Assembly: GCA_947367415.1 (NCBI GenBank)
Contig: CANBEE010000108.1
Location: 1 to 8,576 of the forward strand
DNA: 8,576 bases
Source: an uncultured Bacteroidales bacterium
GTDB lineage: Bacteria > Bacteroidota > Bacteroidia > Bacteroidales > Bacteroidaceae
Reading direction: 5' to 3'
A model generated the notes under the pieces. The model ran no database searches and was not told the origin of the DNA. It was given only the letters and a program-made list of their open reading frames with translations. Position 1 is the first letter of the stretch; each line of letters opens with the position of its first letter. The position numbers and the translations under genes are program-made. Positions 7,141 through 8,576 of the stretch are shown piece by piece.

Positions 7141-7226
7141 TGGTGGGCAAAGATGGATTCGAACCACCGAAGTCGAAAGACAGCAGATTTACAGTCTGCC
7201 CCATTTGGCCACTCTGGAATTTGCCC
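7141..7226 (-). tRNA. tRNA-Tyr (anticodon GTA), 3' CCA encoded
   Basis: A class II tRNA with a long variable arm on the minus strand, 83 nt plus an encoded CCA (7141-7143). The acceptor arm is GGGCAAA/TTTGCCC with discriminator A. The anticodon stem is GCAGA/TCTGC around CTGTAAA, giving anticodon GTA. The variable arm is TGTC...TTCGG-like, and the T loop has TTCGAAT. It is the first gene of the Tyr-Gly-Thr operon and the only one of the four tRNAs here with CCA in the DNA. Confidence 0.97.
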
Positions 7227-7231
7227 AAACG

Positions 7232-7249
7232 GCCTTTCTGCTGAAAGGC
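7232..7249 (-). other. Leader hairpin between the promoter and tRNA-Tyr
   Basis: GCCTTTC and GAAAGGC form a perfect 7-bp stem with a 4-nt loop (AGCA on the minus strand), ending 5 nt before tRNA-Tyr. Given the promoter position, transcription should start at about 7247-7250, so the stem would form the very 5' end of the transcript. It could protect the end or guide 5' processing of the tRNA. The structure is seen; the role is inferred. Confidence 0.55.
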
Positions 7250-7253
7250 GATG

Positions 7254-7283
7254 CAAAGGTACAACTATTTTTTGAATCTACAA
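7254..7283 (-). promoter_or_regulatory. Bacteroides-type promoter of the tRNA-Tyr-Gly-Thr(-tuf) operon
   Basis: Read on the minus strand, TTG (7281-7283), then 19 bp, then TACCTTTG (7254-7261) match the primary sigma factor promoter of Bacteroidota, TTTG-N19-TAnnTTTG, exactly at the -7 element and in 3 of 4 bases at the -33 element, with the expected spacing. A T-run (7285-7291) lies just upstream. The predicted start is near 7247-7250, about 20 nt before tRNA-Tyr. It is the only convincing promoter in the window and may also drive tuf and the genes beyond. Confidence 0.8.
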
Positions 7284-7284
7284 G

Positions 7285-7306
7285 AAAAAAAGTGCAGGAA
7301 TTTGCA
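7285..7306 (-). terminator. Weak candidate terminator for ribH
   Basis: On the minus strand, 18 nt after the ribH stop, TGCA-AATTCC-TGCA can form a 4-bp stem, followed by C and seven Ts. The T-run is good but the stem is short. It is placed where ribH transcription should end before the tRNA promoter. The T-run may simply be an upstream promoter element instead. Confidence 0.3.
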
Positions 7307-7324
7307 AAATGCCTATATTTCTCA

Positions 7325-7813
7325 TTAGAATTTCCTCGCAAGATTGACCATCTTGATTGCTGTAACAGCGCATTCGTCGCCCTTGTTGCCGTGTATGCCT
7401 CCGGCACGATCCTCGGCCTGTTGCATGGTGTCTGTAGTGATGAGGCCAAAGATGACGGGTGTGCTGCCCTGTGTGTTAAGAGCGGCGATGCCTTGTGTGG
7501 TGCCTGCACATACATAGTCGAAATGCGGAGTGTCGCCTCTCACAACGCAGCCAAGAGCGATGACGGCATCAACCTCGCCGCTCTGTACGAACTTTGCTGA
7601 ACCATAGATGAGTTCAAAGCTTCCGGGTACAGTATGGATGGTAATGTTCTCGGGCTTTGCTCCGTGTCTCTTTAGGGTCTCTTCGGCGCCATGGAGTAGG
7701 GCGGCTGTGATATTCTCGTTCCATTCGGACACTACAATGCCGAACTTCATGTCCTCAGCTGAGGGTACGGAGTTGATGTCGTATTCTGATAGGTTGTGGT
7801 ATGCAGTTGCCAT
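7325..7813 (-). CDS. ribH: 6,7-dimethyl-8-ribityllumazine synthase
   Basis: This enzyme joins 5-amino-6-ribitylamino-uracil and 3,4-dihydroxy-2-butanone 4-phosphate to make the lumazine precursor of riboflavin, in the cytosol. The protein is 162 residues, normal for a family that assembles into pentamers or larger shells. Motifs in order: FGIVVSEWNENI (24-35) with Trp31 at the aromatic substrate-stacking position; PGSFELIY (63-70), which binds the pyrimidine; GCVVRGDTPHFDYV (88-101) with the probable catalytic His97; and FGLITTDTMQQAEDRAG (122-138) with Arg137 for phosphate binding. It follows the TPR gene by 118 bp of repeat-containing spacer and precedes the tRNA operon. No FMN riboswitch or clear promoter is visible in that spacer, so it may be read through from upstream. 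The ATG at 7811-7813 has an A-rich leader without a Shine-Dalgarno sequence. Confidence 0.98.
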   Translation of the reverse strand: MATAYHNLSEYDINSVPSAEDMKFGIVVSEWNENITAALLHGAEETLKRHGAKPENITIHTVPGSFELIYGSAKFVQSGEVDAVIALGCVVRGDTPHFDYVCAGTTQGIAALNTQGSTPVIFGLITTDTMQQAEDRAGGIHGNKGDECAVTAIKMVNLARKF

Positions 7814-7820
7814 GTTTCTT

Positions 7821-7847
7821 GTTTAGTGTTTAGAGTTTAGTGTTTAG
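7821..7847. repeat. 13-bp tandem direct repeat before ribH
   Basis: GTTTAGTGTTTAG occurs twice, separated by a single A (7821-7833 and 7835-7847); each copy itself contains GTTTAG twice. It ends 8 bp from the ribH start codon, so it forms most of the ribH leader (CTAAACACTAAAC on the coding strand). It may be slippage-prone simple sequence; no function can be assigned. Confidence 0.8.
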
Positions 7848-7856
7848 GGTGGACTT

Positions 7857-7911
7857 AAAAGTAAAGAGTGAAGAGTTGTTTACATCGTGTAGCCCAACCC
7901 TTCACTCTTTA
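7857..7911 (-). terminator. Long hairpin between the TPR gene and ribH, probable terminator of the TPR gene
   Basis: TAAAGAGTGAAG(A)GTTG at 7862-7878 pairs with CAAC(C)CTTCACTCTTTA at 7895-7911. On the plus strand one A/C mismatch interrupts the stem; on the minus-strand transcript the same position is a G-U pair, giving a continuous 17-bp helix with a 16-nt loop. CTTTT follows (7857-7861), a short U tract. It starts 20 bp after the TPR stop codon, in the right place for a terminator or for an attenuator ahead of ribH. It could also be a copy of a dispersed intergenic repeat. Confidence 0.55.
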
Positions 7912-7931
7912 TTATTTATACTTTGTTTAGC

Positions 7932-8576
7932 TTACTTTACACGCTCGATGTAGCGGTCGATGTCCATTGCTTGGCTTGAAGCGGAATACTTGTTTTTTAC
8001 TTCTTGGTATGCCTTCAATGCATCAGCCTTCTGCCCGAGTTTCTCGTAAATCTGTCCAGCCTGGATGAGGTAAGCGGGGCTGAGCAGGTTGTTGTCTGCT
8101 GTGTTAGCAGCCTTCACGAGTGTTGCTGCAGCCTGTGCCTCGTCGCCAGTCTGTGCATAGCAGTTGCCTAATGCAGCCAATACAGAGGGAGCTACCAAAG
8201 CATCCTTGCCCTTGAAGCTCTTCAATAGGGGGATAGCCTCTTCGTAACGTCCAAGCTTAGCCATGCTGATGCCAGCGTATGCCTTAGCCAATTTGCCTGC
8301 CTTTGTGTTGCCAAACTCATCGGCTACAGCCTCGAATCCTGCATAGTCCTGGTCGCCATTGAGAGCGGCCTCGTAATTGCCGTTCTGGAAGTAGCGCTCG
8401 CCAGCGAAGAGTGCCTCAGCTGCCTTCTGCTCGCGTGGCTTGATGTAATAGGTTGATACCAACATGCATGCTGCAATCACTACGATGATAGCGCTGACAG
8501 CTGCGATGATTGTCTTCTTGTTTTTGTTGATGAATGCTTCAGAGCGGCTTACTGCCTCCTCTACGTTGAGCACTTG
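7932..8576 (-). CDS. Membrane-anchored tetratricopeptide repeat protein (5' end outside window)
   Basis: The frame is open to the right edge (214 codons visible, first visible residue Gln). A GTG at 8571-8573 could in principle start it, but the frame continues upstream of it, so I treat the gene as 5' partial. Visible residues 1-21 are a charged cytoplasmic segment (EEAVSRSEAFINKNKK). About 22-44 are a strong membrane span, with an Arg/Lys-containing stretch after it. From about 52 on the protein is helical, with at least three TPR units near 95-123 (AYAGISMAKLGRYEEAIPLL), 130-160 (LAALGNCYAQTGDEAQAAAT) and 167-198 (AYLIQAGQIYEKLGQKADAL). The layout resembles YfgM-like TPR proteins, which act near the Sec translocon or in envelope protein folding, but that is only similarity of layout. 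The most likely role is as a protein-binding scaffold at the inner membrane; the partner is unknown. Confidence 0.85.
   Translation of the reverse strand, partial: QVLNVEEAVSRSEAFINKNKKTIIAAVSAIIVVIAACMLVSTYYIKPREQKAAEALFAGERYFQNGNYEAALNGDQDYAGFEAVADEFGNTKAGKLAKAYAGISMAKLGRYEEAIPLLKSFKGKDALVAPSVLAALGNCYAQTGDEAQAAATLVKAANTADNNLLSPAYLIQAGQIYEKLGQKADALKAYQEVKNKYSASSQAMDIDRYIERVK

Noticed and set aside
7050..7256. Minus-strand 68-codon frame covering tRNA-Gly and tRNA-Tyr
   Set aside because: It is a translation of the tRNA genes themselves (SSVDRALAFQAEGRGFEPRL), a common spurious protein.
7814..7931. FMN riboswitch upstream of ribH
   Set aside because: The 118-bp spacer consists mainly of one simple hairpin and a direct repeat; none of the multi-helix FMN aptamer's conserved motifs are visible.

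Overview
This window comes from a Bacteroidota chromosome, most likely order Bacteroidales (a Bacteroides- or Prevotella-like organism). Three things point there. The protein sequences are Bacteroidales-like (RpoB, EF-Tu, NusG). The tRNA operon has a clear Bacteroides-type promoter (TTG, 19 bp, TACCTTTG). The visible gene starts have A-rich leaders and no Shine-Dalgarno sequence. The assignment rests on recognition by eye, not on a database search.

Every gene I can support lies on the minus strand, so transcription runs from high to low coordinates. In that order: the 3' part of a membrane-anchored TPR protein gene (open at the right edge); a spacer with a 17-bp hairpin and a 13-bp direct repeat; ribH (lumazine synthase); a promoter; tRNA-Tyr, tRNA-Gly and tRNA-Thr; tuf; a spacer nearly filled by two hairpins; tRNA-Trp; secE; nusG; a hairpin over the nusG stop; rplK, rplA, rplJ and rplL; a terminator-like hairpin; and rpoB, whose 3' third runs off the left edge.

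From tRNA-Tyr onward this is the classic information-processing block: tRNAs, EF-Tu, SecE, NusG, the L11/L1 and L10/L12 stalk proteins, and the RNA polymerase beta subunit. It resembles the E. coli thrU-tyrU-glyT-thrT-tufB, secE-nusG, rplKAJL-rpoBC region. Gaps are short (11 to 61 bp) apart from the 101-bp rplL-rpoB gap, and the only convincing promoter lies upstream of tRNA-Tyr, so long read-through transcripts are plausible. The translation and transcription machinery would then be made together, with internal hairpins setting differential expression.

I found no mobile element, CRISPR array, defence system or unknown coding gene. All plus-strand open frames are antisense shadows of the genes or tRNAs. 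The parts worth a second look are non-coding: the hairpins at rplL-rpoB, nusG-rplK, tuf-tRNA-Trp and the tRNA-Tyr leader, the repeats before ribH, and the lack of room for an E. coli-type L10 leader.
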